Source: an uncultured PS1 clade bacterium (GTDB lineage: Bacteria; Pseudomonadota; Alphaproteobacteria; MED-G09). From it: a DNA stretch of 47,836 nt. The stretch is taken from the NCBI GenBank assembly GCA_902626605.1, contig CACOFZ010000012.1, positions 1-47,836 on the forward strand. Reading direction: 5' to 3'. The stretch's first letter is position 1, and the number at the start of each line of letters is the position of its first letter. Under the pieces are notes generated by a model. That model did no database searches, was not told where the DNA came from, and worked only from the letters and a program-made list of their open reading frames with translations. A program made the position numbers and the translations under genes. Below, one piece after another: positions 17,094 through 26,107 of this stretch.

Positions 17094-17609
17094 CTAAACT
17101 TTATGAATTACATTAGTAACCACACCCCAAATAATTATATCGTTATTTTCTGTTAATTTAATAGGTTTGTATTTATTATTTTCAGGGGAAAGTATTGTAC
17201 TTTTTCCATTTTTCACTAATCTTTTGACTGTTAAACTACCATCAACTGCTGCAATAATAATTTTACCATTACGGGGCTCTAAACTTCTATCAACAACCAA
17301 AATATCGCCTTCATGAATACCTGCCCCTATCATTGAATCCCCTGTCGCTTTAACAAAAAAAGTAGCTGAGGGATGTTTAATCAGATGAGTATTTAAATCG
17401 AGCTTTCCCTCAATATGATCATCAGCTGGTGAAGGAAATCCAGCTGTTACTTTATTACTATAAATAGGCAGGGACAAATCATTATTTTTTACAAAACTAA
17501 GCACATTATCAACCATACTCAATGGAATTCTTATAGGCTTTGTTTTTTCTCCAAACTTTCCTTGACCTTTTGGTCTACCCGCACCAACACGTGTCCCGCC
17601 TCTTGGCAT
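17094..17609 (-). CDS. umuD: UmuD-like S24 self-cleaving protein with N-terminal extension
   Basis: A 171-residue S24/LexA-fold protein. The Ser-Lys dyad is S92 (ATGDSMIGAGI) and K129 (GSLTVKRLVK). The likely self-cleavage bond is A56-G57 in KVTAGFPSPADDH. It is about 30 residues longer than E. coli UmuD. The extra N-terminus has a basic GTRVGAGRPKGQGK stretch (AT-hook-like GRP) followed by TKPIRIPLSMVDNVLSFV, a strand-helix that could be part of a ribbon-helix-helix. This could let it bind DNA and act as its own regulator. AAGGAG precedes the ATG at 17609, and a 24-bp palindrome lies 45-68 bp upstream of it. Confidence 0.93.
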   Translation of the reverse strand: MPRGGTRVGAGRPKGQGKFGEKTKPIRIPLSMVDNVLSFVKNNDLSLPIYSNKVTAGFPSPADDHIEGKLDLNTHLIKHPSATFFVKATGDSMIGAGIHEGDILVVDRSLEPRNGKIIIAAVDGSLTVKRLVKNGKSTILSPENNKYKPIKLTENNDIIIWGVVTNVIHKV

Positions 17610-17653
17610 AAAATATCACTCCTTAAAATTCTAAATATACTAATAGAGTATTT

Positions 17654-17677
17654 TTTGAATAATGTACACTATTCAAA
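17654..17677. promoter_or_regulatory. Palindromic operator candidate of umuDC
   Basis: The left half is TTTGAATAATGT and the right half, read inverted, is TTTGAATAGTGT: 11 of 12 positions pair, with TGTACA at the centre. On the umuD strand it begins TTGAAT, a fair -35 box, so a repressor here would block the promoter. It is the only strong symmetric element between the quinone-oxidoreductase stop and umuD. No GTTC-N7-GTTC direct repeat, the usual alphaproteobacterial LexA site, is present in this gap. Confidence 0.6.
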
Positions 17678-17684
17678 ATAAAAT

Positions 17685-18662
17685 TTATGGATTTATACAA
17701 ACCTTGCCAATAACACGTCTTTCATCTAACTCCTTTAAAGCTTCAAGGGTTTCATCTAGAGAATATATTTTATGAATATGAGGATTCAGGGATCCATTAC
17801 TTATAAGTCTGTCTATTTCTTCGAAATGCTTTTTACCTTCTTTAGGGCTTCTTCTACCGTACTCACCTGCTCTTACACCAATAACAGAGAAACCCTTAAT
17901 TAAAGGCATATTAGCTGGAACTGATGGTATTCTACCGGAAGCAAATCCAATGACAAGTAATCTACCATTCCAGGCTATGCATCTTATTGACTCATCAAAG
18001 ACATCACCGCCTACAGGGTCATAAATTACGTCAGCACCTTTATCGTTTGTTAATTCTTTAACGTGATCCTTAAAACCTTTTTCAGGCGATATTGCAAAAT
18101 CAGCACCGTAAGATAAAAGGAAGTCTCTTTTTTCTTGGGAAGAGGCTACAGCTATAACCTTCGCACCGATAAATTTACCAATATCCACAGCAGCAAGCCC
18201 AACTCCTCCAGCAGCACCATGTACTAACAATGTTTCACCAGATCTCAAATTACCTTTCGTAACCAGAGAGACATAAGCAGTTAAATAAGCAACTGTATAA
18301 GTTGATGCTTGCTCCCAACTCAAACCTTTTGGCTTTTTTCTTACCTTAATTTTATCAACACATAATTCTTCAGAAAAAGAACCGGTAAAAGAGCTAACAA
18401 TGACTTCGTCATTAACTTTAAAATTTTCAACCCCTATTCCTTTTTCAATAACAATACCAGAAGACTCCATTCCTAAAACAAAAGGAACTTCAGGTTTGTA
18501 TTGATACAAACCAGCAGTCATTAATAAATCAGGAAAGTTCACTGATGCTGATTTAACTTTTATCCTCACTTCGTCAGGCTGGATATCTTCCCTTTCGAAA
18601 CTTTTAACAGAGATGTTTGCAAAATTATCAGACAGCTCATTAACAACAACAGAACGATACAT
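17685..18662 (-). CDS. Quinone oxidoreductase-like MDR family NADPH oxidoreductase
   Basis: A 325-residue medium-chain dehydrogenase/reductase of the zinc-free quinone oxidoreductase type. It has the N-terminal GroES-like domain (SASVNFPDLLMTAGLYQ), GMESSGIV, the nucleotide-binding GAAGGVGLAAVDIGK, and DVIYDPVGGDVFDES. The zinc-binding cysteine cluster of alcohol dehydrogenases is absent. It probably reduces quinones, enones or enoyl-thioesters with NADPH. It starts 2 bp after the stop of the TetR gene and is the last gene of a tight pyrD-arsC-tetR-qor group, which suggests that the TetR protein may control it. Confidence 0.88.
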   Translation of the reverse strand: MYRSVVVNELSDNFANISVKSFEREDIQPDEVRIKVKSASVNFPDLLMTAGLYQYKPEVPFVLGMESSGIVIEKGIGVENFKVNDEVIVSSFTGSFSEELCVDKIKVRKKPKGLSWEQASTYTVAYLTAYVSLVTKGNLRSGETLLVHGAAGGVGLAAVDIGKFIGAKVIAVASSQEKRDFLLSYGADFAISPEKGFKDHVKELTNDKGADVIYDPVGGDVFDESIRCIAWNGRLLVIGFASGRIPSVPANMPLIKGFSVIGVRAGEYGRRSPKEGKKHFEEIDRLISNGSLNPHIHKIYSLDETLEALKELDERRVIGKVCINP

Positions 18663-18664
18663 AA

Positions 18665-19270
18665 TTAAACTCCAAGACCTTTCGTAAGGAAATTAATACA
18701 CTTTTCAGTATATTTATTAATATCAATTTTTTTTTGAGACATCATTTCTTGGGCAAGAGAGTCAGTAATCGGGCGAATAACTAAAGCAAAAAGATCGACA
18801 TCAAAATTAGGAAAGACACCCTTCTTGATATAATCACTTATTTCCTCTTTTAGATAATCAATTTCTAAAATAATTTGAGGTGTATTTATACTAAAATTAT
18901 TAACTAAATTGTGATTATTACTCATAATCATAAAAATTTCAGGTTTAGAAGAAACAAATTTAAAAAAACGTGTTAATTTTATTCGAAGAAACTCTTCAAA
19001 GTTTTCAGGCTGAACATTGTCATCTCTCACAGTCTTACCAATTTCTTTTGCAAAATCATCAAAAATAGCAACCAATACTTCTTCCTTAGAATTAAAATAA
19101 TTATAAAAAGTGCCAGATGCTAATCCTGTTGAACGTATAATATCTCTTACAGTTGTCTCTGAAACACCTTTATCGATGAAAATCCGAATGCCAGCCTCAA
19201 TGATTGCTTGACGATTTTTTGTTTTATTTATCTCCCTAGCACCATCATTATGATCATTATTTACTATCAT
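18665..19270 (-). CDS. TetR/AcrR family transcriptional regulator
   Basis: A 201-residue TetR-type repressor. The helix-turn-helix lies at about residues 20-65: RQAIIEAGIRIFIDKGVSET, then TVRDIIRSTGLASGTFYNYFNSKEEVL, the classic recognition-helix region. The C-terminal ligand domain is variable and gives no clue to the inducer. It overlaps arsC by 4 bp (ATGA arrangement) and is followed after 2 bp by the quinone oxidoreductase gene, so translation is coupled. Its operator is not identified. Confidence 0.92.
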   Translation of the reverse strand: MIVNNDHNDGAREINKTKNRQAIIEAGIRIFIDKGVSETTVRDIIRSTGLASGTFYNYFNSKEEVLVAIFDDFAKEIGKTVRDDNVQPENFEEFLRIKLTRFFKFVSSKPEIFMIMSNNHNLVNNFSINTPQIILEIDYLKEEISDYIKKGVFPNFDVDLFALVIRPITDSLAQEMMSQKKIDINKYTEKCINFLTKGLGV

Positions 19271-19614
19271 ATAATTTCTAAAACCTTTTCAGGAGGCCTT
19301 CCAATAACTGCCTTATCATCAGAAACAACAATAGGTCTCTCAATCAAAATTGGATTTTTTGCCATAGTATCAATCAAAAAATCGTCGGTGAGACTTTTAT
19401 CAGATAATTTTTTATTTTTATAAATATCTTCACCTCTTCTTAATAAATCCCTTGCGGTATAACCAAGTTTTTTTAGTATATTCGATATTTCATTGCTATC
19501 TAAAGGTGATTTTAGATATTCTATTATATCAATATCTAATTTTTTTTTGTTTAAGATCTCTAAAGTTTGACGTGATTTAGAGCATCTAGGATTATGGTAT
19601 ATTTTTACTTTCAT
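19267..19614 (-). CDS. arsC: Arsenate reductase (ArsC, glutaredoxin-dependent family)
   Basis: A 115-residue protein with the ArsC/Spx fold. The catalytic C11 sits in YHNPRCSKSRQTL, and the family motifs NPILIERPIVV and IGRPPE are present, including the arginines expected to bind arsenate. It should reduce arsenate to arsenite with glutathione/glutaredoxin, or be the related YfgD-type protein of unknown substrate. There is no ArsB/ACR3 efflux pump or ArsR nearby, which fits the YfgD-like alternative. Its ATG directly follows the pyrD stop codon and its stop overlaps the tetR start. Confidence 0.85.
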   Translation of the reverse strand: MKVKIYHNPRCSKSRQTLEILNKKKLDIDIIEYLKSPLDSNEISNILKKLGYTARDLLRRGEDIYKNKKLSDKSLTDDFLIDTMAKNPILIERPIVVSDDKAVIGRPPEKVLEII

Positions 19615-20646
19615 TTAATTAACTTCTACCCCCACTGCTTCAGAAATATGTTTAAATCCGTCTTTTTCGATAAATTCGATAAGACCTCTATTTATTTCAT
19701 TAATTAACCTTGGTCCTTTATAAACTAAACCAGTATAAAGTTGAATTAAGCTAGCTCCATTTTTTATTTTTTTATAAGCTTTTTCAGCAGAGTCAACTCC
19801 ACCAACCCCTATTAAAGGTATTTTTCCTCTAGTATATTTATAAACCTTGTTCAACTTTCTAGTTGAAATATCAAAAAGAGGCTCTCCTGACAAACCTCCC
19901 TTTTCTTCACTGCTTATAGAATATCTAGAAATTGTCGTATTAGAAATAATTAAACCATCAATAGAACTAGATAATACTTTTTCACATAAGCTCTCTAAAT
20001 CATCATGATTTATATCAGGTGATATTTTGATTAGAATAGGTAGACTGATTTCAGATGAATTTTTTTTTAACTGATCAATTTTATCTAAAAGTGAGCTAAA
20101 ATTATCTGCAGCTTCAAGATTTCTTAGGCCGGGAGTATTTGGAGAAGAAATATTTATAGTTATATAGGATGCAGTTGATGAAAAGAACTTTATTCCGGTT
20201 ATATAATCATTAATAAAATCTTCACTATTTTTATTAGCCCCAATATTTACACCAATTAGATTTTTTTTATTTTTACATAATCTATCTTTTACAACTTCAA
20301 AACCTTCATTATTAAATCCTAATCGATTAATAATTGCATCTTCATTTTTTAATCTAAACACCCTTGGTTTAGAATTACCTGACTGAGGAAGTGGGGTAAC
20401 TGTCCCAATTTCTGAAAAACCAAATCCTAGGTTAATAATATTATTTGGAACTTCAGAATTTTTATCAAATCCAGCAGCTAGACCAACTGGATTCGCAAAA
20501 TTTAATCCAAAGACATTGCAGCTAAGTAATGGGTGGCTAATATTATTTTTTATCTTATAAGCTTTTAGAAGGTTAATTGTAATTCTGTGAGCAACCTCAG
20601 CATCAAAATAAAAAAGTAAAGATTTTAGCACAGAATAGAAAAACAT
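19615..20646 (-). CDS. pyrD: Dihydroorotate dehydrogenase (quinone), class 2
   Basis: A 343-residue PyrD. Class 2 traits are the N-terminal amphipathic/hydrophobic extension (FYSVLKSLLFYFDAEVAH) that contacts the membrane quinone, FANPVGLAAGFDKN, INRLGFNNEG, VNIGANK, and the serine base in NISSPNTPGLRNLE. The C-terminal FMN phosphate site is IGVGGVDS and IQLYTGLVYKGP. It oxidises dihydroorotate to orotate in pyrimidine synthesis and feeds electrons to the quinone pool. It leads a tight group with arsC, tetR and an oxidoreductase gene. Confidence 0.96.
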   Translation of the reverse strand: MFFYSVLKSLLFYFDAEVAHRITINLLKAYKIKNNISHPLLSCNVFGLNFANPVGLAAGFDKNSEVPNNIINLGFGFSEIGTVTPLPQSGNSKPRVFRLKNEDAIINRLGFNNEGFEVVKDRLCKNKKNLIGVNIGANKNSEDFINDYITGIKFFSSTASYITINISSPNTPGLRNLEAADNFSSLLDKIDQLKKNSSEISLPILIKISPDINHDDLESLCEKVLSSSIDGLIISNTTISRYSISSEEKGGLSGEPLFDISTRKLNKVYKYTRGKIPLIGVGGVDSAEKAYKKIKNGASLIQLYTGLVYKGPRLINEINRGLIEFIEKDGFKHISEAVGVEVN

Positions 20647-20704
20647 AAATGATTCCTAATTTATTTAAATTTTACTTTAAACTATTAATTCAATTCAGAG
20701 AACC

Positions 20705-21115
20705 CTATGAAACATTATCCCTTATAAATGAAATAAGTGGTATATCAGCAGGAAGCATATTAATTTCAAAAAGTTTATTTGGACGAACCCACTTCAAATT
20801 TTGATTTTCTTTTGGCTTTATAAAACCTTCCCATTCTCTACTTAAATATAAAAAAATTATTACAGAAAATTCTTTATAATCAAATGTTGTAAAAGTTAAT
20901 GGTGAAAAGCATGAATTACTTATATCGACCCCAAGCTCTTCTTTTACCTCCCTTATCACACAATCATTAGGTAATTCATTGGTCTCTAATTTTCCTCCAG
21001 GAAATTCCCAAAAACCTTCCATAAATTTATTTCTTGGTCTCTGAGCAATCAGAACTTTATTATCAGCGTCAACTAAGGCAATAGCAGAAACCATTTTTAT
21101 CGGTAATTTTTTCAT
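20705..21115 (-). CDS. mutT: Nudix hydrolase, MutT-like 8-oxo-dGTP diphosphatase
   Basis: A 136-residue protein with a perfect Nudix box: G41-x5-E47-x7-R55-E56-x2-E59-E60-x-G62. The flanking VLIAQRP, GFWEFPGGK and LKWVRP stretches are typical of MutT, which removes oxidised dGTP from the nucleotide pool. It starts 10 bp after the argJ stop codon. The neighbourhood argJ-mutT next to secA is familiar from Alphaproteobacteria and supports the MutT call. Confidence 0.9.
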   Translation of the reverse strand: MKKLPIKMVSAIALVDADNKVLIAQRPRNKFMEGFWEFPGGKLETNELPNDCVIREVKEELGVDISNSCFSPLTFTTFDYKEFSVIIFLYLSREWEGFIKPKENQNLKWVRPNKLFEINMLPADIPLISFIRDNVS

Positions 21116-21125
21116 TTCAAAATAA

Positions 21126-22367
21126 TTAGCTTCTATAATCTGCGTTAATTTTAATATAACCCTCTGTTAAGTCACAGGTCCACATTTGAGAAAAGCCTTT
21201 ACCTAGGCCAAGATTTATATCTAATAAAATATTTTTGCCTTTCATGTATTTTTTAGTTCTCTTTTCTGAATATGATCTAGAGATTTCTCCATCTCTTATA
21301 ATTGTGTTACTACCTATCTTTAAGCTGATTTTTTTTGGATTAATTTTTTCTTTTGTCTTTCCAATAGCCATTATAATTCTTCCCCAATTAGGATCTGATG
21401 CACCAACTGCAGTTTTTACCAAAGGGGAGTCAGCTATAGACCTTGCGATCTTTTTTGCTGAGGATGAATTTTCTGCGCCAGAAACTTTTATTTGGATTAA
21501 CTTTTTTGCACCCTCGCCATCTTTAACTATTTGAATTGCAAGATCATGCATTATTTCAGAAAAAGCCTCTCTAAATTGAATTAGTCTTGGGTCGCTTGTT
21601 CTAGAAATAATTCTCTCATTTTTACCTTCCATAGCTTTTCCAGTTGCAAATGCTAAAACTGTATCGTTGGTTGAGGTATCACTATCAACAGTAATTGAGT
21701 TAAAACTATTTCTTAACTCAATATTTAAAAGTGTTTGAAGAACAGCTTTGTCTATTAAGGCATCTGTAAAAATAAAGGCTAACATTGTTGCCATATTTGG
21801 TGATATCATTCCAGATCCTTTTGCTATACCAACTATAGAAACTTCTTTATTATCAATGATTATTTTCTTTCCAATTGCTTTTGGAAATGTATCGGTTGTC
21901 ATAATTGATTTTGCTGCACTTTCCCAATTATTTTCTGTTATTTTTAAAGATTGGGAAATTGCTCTATTTGTAGGGCTTAAAGGAATATTTTCACCAATAA
22001 CGCCTGTTGAGCAAATAAAAATATCCTTTTCCTTGCATTTAATAATTTTTTTAATATTAGAAGAGATTGATTTATTAATTTTTTTACCTTTTTTTCCAGT
22101 AAAAGCATTAGCAAAACCAGCATTAACCACTAAAACTCTCGCTGATCCATCTATAATATTTTTTTTACAAAACTCTACAGGCTCAGCCCTGACATCTGAT
22201 TGAGTAAAAGCACCAGCTACAGTTGTTCCCTTTACAAAAACCGCAGTAAAAATATCTTTTCTTCCTTTATATTTTGTTCCTGATTTTGCAGTACTTATTG
22301 TAATACCTTTAACTAAAGGTAATTTAGGAAATTTTTTTGGTGCAAAAGGTGATATTTTCTTATTCAT
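21126..22367 (-). CDS. argJ: Bifunctional glutamate N-acetyltransferase/ornithine acetyltransferase
   Basis: A 413-residue ArgJ. The self-cleavage/nucleophile threonine is T194 in KGSGMISPNMATMLAF, which splits the precursor into alpha and beta chains. Other family motifs are VNAGFANAFTG, STGVIGE, TVDSDTSTND and GRIIMAIG. The enzyme recycles the acetyl group between acetylornithine and glutamate in arginine synthesis, and forms N-acetylglutamate if bifunctional. AGGA precedes the ATG. It is divergent from secA; a TATAAT on the minus strand at 22420-22415 is a possible -10 box, but no good -35 is seen. Confidence 0.96.
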   Translation of the reverse strand: MNKKISPFAPKKFPKLPLVKGITISTAKSGTKYKGRKDIFTAVFVKGTTVAGAFTQSDVRAEPVEFCKKNIIDGSARVLVVNAGFANAFTGKKGKKINKSISSNIKKIIKCKEKDIFICSTGVIGENIPLSPTNRAISQSLKITENNWESAAKSIMTTDTFPKAIGKKIIIDNKEVSIVGIAKGSGMISPNMATMLAFIFTDALIDKAVLQTLLNIELRNSFNSITVDSDTSTNDTVLAFATGKAMEGKNERIISRTSDPRLIQFREAFSEIMHDLAIQIVKDGEGAKKLIQIKVSGAENSSSAKKIARSIADSPLVKTAVGASDPNWGRIIMAIGKTKEKINPKKISLKIGSNTIIRDGEISRSYSEKRTKKYMKGKNILLDINLGLGKGFSQMWTCDLTEGYIKINADYRS

Positions 22368-22447
22368 TTCATTCCTATTAAATTAAAAAACATATTAAAG
22401 GTAATAATCTATATATTATAGTATGCCAATATGTTTACTTACTATAG

Positions 22448-22476
22448 TTGACAACTCTATAGGCTCTACCTAAATG
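22448..22476 (+). promoter_or_regulatory. Candidate sigma-70 promoter of secA
   Basis: TTGACA at 22448-22453, a perfect -35 box, is followed after 17 bases by TAAATG, a weak -10. It lies 40 bp ahead of the secA ATG and points towards it. The -35 match and the spacing are seen directly; activity is inferred. Confidence 0.5.
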
Positions 22477-22516
22477 AGTATATGAGTATTAAAACAAATA
22501 ATGGAAATAAAATTTT

Positions 22517-25117
22517 ATGCCAGGCCTTAATTCAATTCTAAATAGTATATTTGGCTCAAGTAATGAGAGAAAATTAAAAAGATATAAAGACCAAGTTCTT
22601 GCAATAAATGAGCTCGAAAAAAAATATGAGAAATTTACTGATCAAGAATTAAAAGAAAAAACTGCAGAATTTAGGACATTACTAAAGGGTGAGAACAAAA
22701 TAGAGGATATAACCAACGATGCCTTTGCTATAGTCAGAGAAGCCGCAAAAAGGACGCTTGGACAGAGACATTATGATGTCCAGATTTTGGGAGGTCTGGT
22801 TTTAAATAAAGGAAATATTGCAGAAATGAAAACAGGAGAGGGAAAGACTCTTGTTGCAACACTGCCAGTTTATTTAAATGCTCTATTGGGTAAGGGCGCC
22901 CATGTTATTACAGTTAACGATTATCTTGCAAAAAGAGATGCTGAATGGATGGGTCAAATTTATAATTTTCTTGGAATGACTGTAGGTACAGTAACATCTG
23001 ATTTAGATGAAAGTGATAAGCGGGGCGCATATCAAGCTGATATTACTTACGGTACAAACAATGAATTCGGTTTTGACTATCTAAGAGACAACATGAAATA
23101 TAATATTGATCAGCTATCACAAAGAAGCCATAGTTTTGCAATAGTTGATGAGGTTGACTCCATTTTAATAGATGAAGCCCGAACACCTTTGATAATATCA
23201 GGACAAGTAGAAGATAAAACAGAGCTTTATAACAAAATAAATAAAGTGATTCCAAAAATCGAAGACAGTCATATAGAAATAGATGAGAAGTCAAAAAACG
23301 TTACCCTGACTGATGAAGGAAATGATTTTTTGGATAATGTTCTTCCAGGACTTGGTTTGATGAAAAATAACTCCAGTGTCTATGATATGGAGAATGTAAA
23401 TTTAATCCATCACATTAATCAAGCATTAAAAGCCCACAAAATATTTAACAAAGATACAGATTATTTGGTCAAGGATAATCAAGTAATTATTATTGATGAG
23501 TTTACAGGAAGAATGATGGAGGGAAGAAGATTTTCTGATGGACTTCATCAAGCGCTTGAAGCAAAAGAAAGGGTTTCAATTCTGCCAGAAAATAGAACAA
23601 TGGCGTCCATAACTTTTCAAAACTATTTTAGACTTTATGAAAAACTATCCGGTATGACGGGTACAGCTAGTACTGAGGCAGATGAATTTATGGATATTTA
23701 TAATCTTGATGTTATTTCAATACCATCAAATATCAGTGTTTCTAGACAAGATCTGGATGATGAAATTTATAGAACTTCATCTGAAAAATATGAAGCGATT
23801 TTAGAATCAATTATAAGATCTAACAAAAAAGGACAACCAGTTTTAGTAGGTACAACCAGCATAGAAAAGTCTGAGTATTTATCAAAGTTATTAAAAAATA
23901 AGAAAATTAAGCATAATGTTTTAAATGCAAAATATCATGAAAAAGAGTCTGAAATTATTGCTGATGCAGGTAAATATGGAAGCGTAACAATTGCCACAAA
24001 TATGGCCGGCAGAGGAACTGATATTCAATTAGGTGGAAGCAATGGAGATGAAGAGGAAAAAAATAAATCACTTAAGTCAGGAGGTTTATTTGTCATTGGA
24101 ACAGAAAGACATGAAAGTCGAAGAGTTGACAATCAATTGAGAGGAAGATCTGGAAGACAGGGTGATCCGGGAAAATCAAAATTTTATTTAAGCCTTGATG
24201 ATGATTTAATGAGAATTTTTGGCTCAGATAGATTAGATACAGTTTTAAAAAAACTGGGTCTTGAAGACGGAGAGTCTATAGTTCATCCATGGATTAATAC
24301 TGCCCTTGAAAGAGCACAAAAAAAAGTAGAGTCTAGAAATTTCGAAATTAGAAAAACTCTTCTTAAATTTGATAATGTTATGAATGATCAAAGGAAGGTT
24401 ATTTTTGAACAAAGGTTAGACTTGCTTAAAAAAAATGACGTTAGTGAAACGATAAACGAAATGAGACATGAATTAATACTTGGTATAATTCATGAAAATA
24501 TTCCAGAAAAATCATTTGTAGACGATTGGGATATTGATACGATTGAAAAAGAACTTAAAAGAATTTTTAATGATAATTCACTAATAAGAGAATGGATTAA
24601 AGATCCAGAAATAGATGAAGAGATACTAGAAAAAAAATTAAATAATTATTTTGATGAAAAATACAGAGAAAAAATTGAAATTTTTGGTAAAGAAATAACC
24701 CCAAGTCTTGAGAAGTCAATATTAATGCAATCCATAGATCAAAACTGGACTGATCATCTCAGCCAGCTTGAAGATTTAAGGCAAATAGTGGGAATTAGAG
24801 GATACGGTCAAAGAGATCCTTTAAATGAATACAAATCTGAGTCTTTTTTATTATTTGAGGCATTGCTCAACAAATTTAGAGAAGATACAACTAAAACACT
24901 GTTTCATATAAAAATGGTTTCACAGGAAGCAATTAATAGATTGGAAGAAAATAGTAATGACACCATTGATAAGAATAAACCTAAATTAAAGCAAAATACA
25001 ATTAATGATAAATTTAATCCAAATGATCCTAAAACCTGGGGAAAGGTTGGAAGAAATGAAAAGTGTCTATGTGGTTCAGGAAAAAAGTATAAAAACTGTT
25101 GTGGAAAATTAGTCTAA
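22517..25117 (+). CDS. secA: Preprotein translocase ATPase SecA
   Basis: An 866-residue SecA. Walker A is MKTGEGKT (104-111). The DEAD-like box is IVDEVDSILIDEARTPLI, then the preprotein cross-linking domain, the second motor domain with TNMAGRGTDIQLGG and QLRGRSGRQGDPG, and the C-terminal zinc SEC-C motif with C850, C852, C861 and C862. It drives export of unfolded proteins through SecYEG and would be needed for the TonB receptors and the binding protein here. It overlaps the convergent accA by 4 bp. Divergent argJ is the usual alphaproteobacterial neighbour. Confidence 0.98.
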   Translation: MPGLNSILNSIFGSSNERKLKRYKDQVLAINELEKKYEKFTDQELKEKTAEFRTLLKGENKIEDITNDAFAIVREAAKRTLGQRHYDVQILGGLVLNKGNIAEMKTGEGKTLVATLPVYLNALLGKGAHVITVNDYLAKRDAEWMGQIYNFLGMTVGTVTSDLDESDKRGAYQADITYGTNNEFGFDYLRDNMKYNIDQLSQRSHSFAIVDEVDSILIDEARTPLIISGQVEDKTELYNKINKVIPKIEDSHIEIDEKSKNVTLTDEGNDFLDNVLPGLGLMKNNSSVYDMENVNLIHHINQALKAHKIFNKDTDYLVKDNQVIIIDEFTGRMMEGRRFSDGLHQALEAKERVSILPENRTMASITFQNYFRLYEKLSGMTGTASTEADEFMDIYNLDVISIPSNISVSRQDLDDEIYRTSSEKYEAILESIIRSNKKGQPVLVGTTSIEKSEYLSKLLKNKKIKHNVLNAKYHEKESEIIADAGKYGSVTIATNMAGRGTDIQLGGSNGDEEEKNKSLKSGGLFVIGTERHESRRVDNQLRGRSGRQGDPGKSKFYLSLDDDLMRIFGSDRLDTVLKKLGLEDGESIVHPWINTALERAQKKVESRNFEIRKTLLKFDNVMNDQRKVIFEQRLDLLKKNDVSETINEMRHELILGIIHENIPEKSFVDDWDIDTIEKELKRIFNDNSLIREWIKDPEIDEEILEKKLNNYFDEKYREKIEIFGKEITPSLEKSILMQSIDQNWTDHLSQLEDLRQIVGIRGYGQRDPLNEYKSESFLLFEALLNKFREDTTKTLFHIKMVSQEAINRLEENSNDTIDKNKPKLKQNTINDKFNPNDPKTWGKVGRNEKCLCGSGKKYKNCCGKLV

Positions 25118-26076
25118 ATATTTCGCCCAATTTTTAGAAATTTCTCGCGTCTTTGCTGGACTAGTTCTTTTGAAGTTAATTTACTCAAATTATCAAGATT
25201 ATCTAAAATAGCTAATTTCGTTTGCATAATTGTTTGCGAACGTTCCCTGTGAGCTCCTCCAATAGGTTCATCAATTATTTGATCGATAACGCCTAAGTTT
25301 TTTAAATCTTCAGAGGTGATTTTCATTTCAGAAGCAATAGCTGAAACCTTGGCTTCATCTGAACTCCTCCATAAAATAGATGCCGAAGCTTCAGGAGAAG
25401 CAACAGTGTAAATAGAATGCTCTAGCATTAAAACTTTATTTGCTGATGCAATTGCTATAGCTCCTCCAGAACCTCCTTCACCAATAATGACTGATATTAC
25501 AGGTACTTCTAACGATAAAGTCCGATCTGTAGAGCGAGCTATTGCCTCTGATTGCCCTCTTTCCTCAGCTCCAATTCCAGGATATGCTCCGGGAGTATCA
25601 ATAAAAGTAATTACCGGTAAATCAAACCTTTCAGCAATATTCATTAGCCTAATTGATTTTCTATAGCCTTCTGGATGAGCCATACCAAAGTTATGCTTTA
25701 TCCTAGTTTCTGTATCGTAACCTTTTTCATGGCCAATAAGCATTACGGAAATATTATCAAGCTTACCTATCCCGCCAATAATGGCGCTATCCTCTCCAAA
25801 TACCCTATCACCAGATAATTGTGTAAAGTCCTCAACCAAACCTCTCGAATAGTCAAGAAAGTGAGGCCGCTCTGGGTGCCTAGCAACTTGTGTTTTTTCC
25901 CAGGTATTAAGATTTTTATAGAGTGACTCAAGCGTTTCTTGAGCTTTTACTTCAAGTTTATTGATTTCCTCAATGTAAGATTTACTACCATCGCTCTCAT
26001 GATTTAATTCATTAAGCTCTCTTATTTTACCCTCTATTACTGATAAAGGCTTTTCAAAGTTTAAATAATTTACCAT
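25114..26076 (-). CDS. accA: Acetyl-CoA carboxylase carboxyltransferase subunit alpha
   Basis: A 320-residue AccA of standard length. Family motifs include VARHPERPHFLDYSRGLVEDF, IGHEKGYDTETRIKHNFGMAHPEGYRK, FIDTPGAYPGIGAEERGQSEAIA and GEGGSGGAIAI. With AccD it transfers CO2 from carboxybiotin to acetyl-CoA, the first step of fatty-acid synthesis. It lies 31 bp downstream of xerD on the same strand; accA-xerD divergent from aroK-aroB is a conserved alphaproteobacterial arrangement. Confidence 0.97.
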   Translation of the reverse strand: MVNYLNFEKPLSVIEGKIRELNELNHESDGSKSYIEEINKLEVKAQETLESLYKNLNTWEKTQVARHPERPHFLDYSRGLVEDFTQLSGDRVFGEDSAIIGGIGKLDNISVMLIGHEKGYDTETRIKHNFGMAHPEGYRKSIRLMNIAERFDLPVITFIDTPGAYPGIGAEERGQSEAIARSTDRTLSLEVPVISVIIGEGGSGGAIAIASANKVLMLEHSIYTVASPEASASILWRSSDEAKVSAIASEMKITSEDLKNLGVIDQIIDEPIGGAHRERSQTIMQTKLAILDNLDNLSKLTSKELVQQRREKFLKIGRNI

Positions 26077-26107
26077 TTTTAATTGCTACCTAATAAATAA
26101 TATTAAC

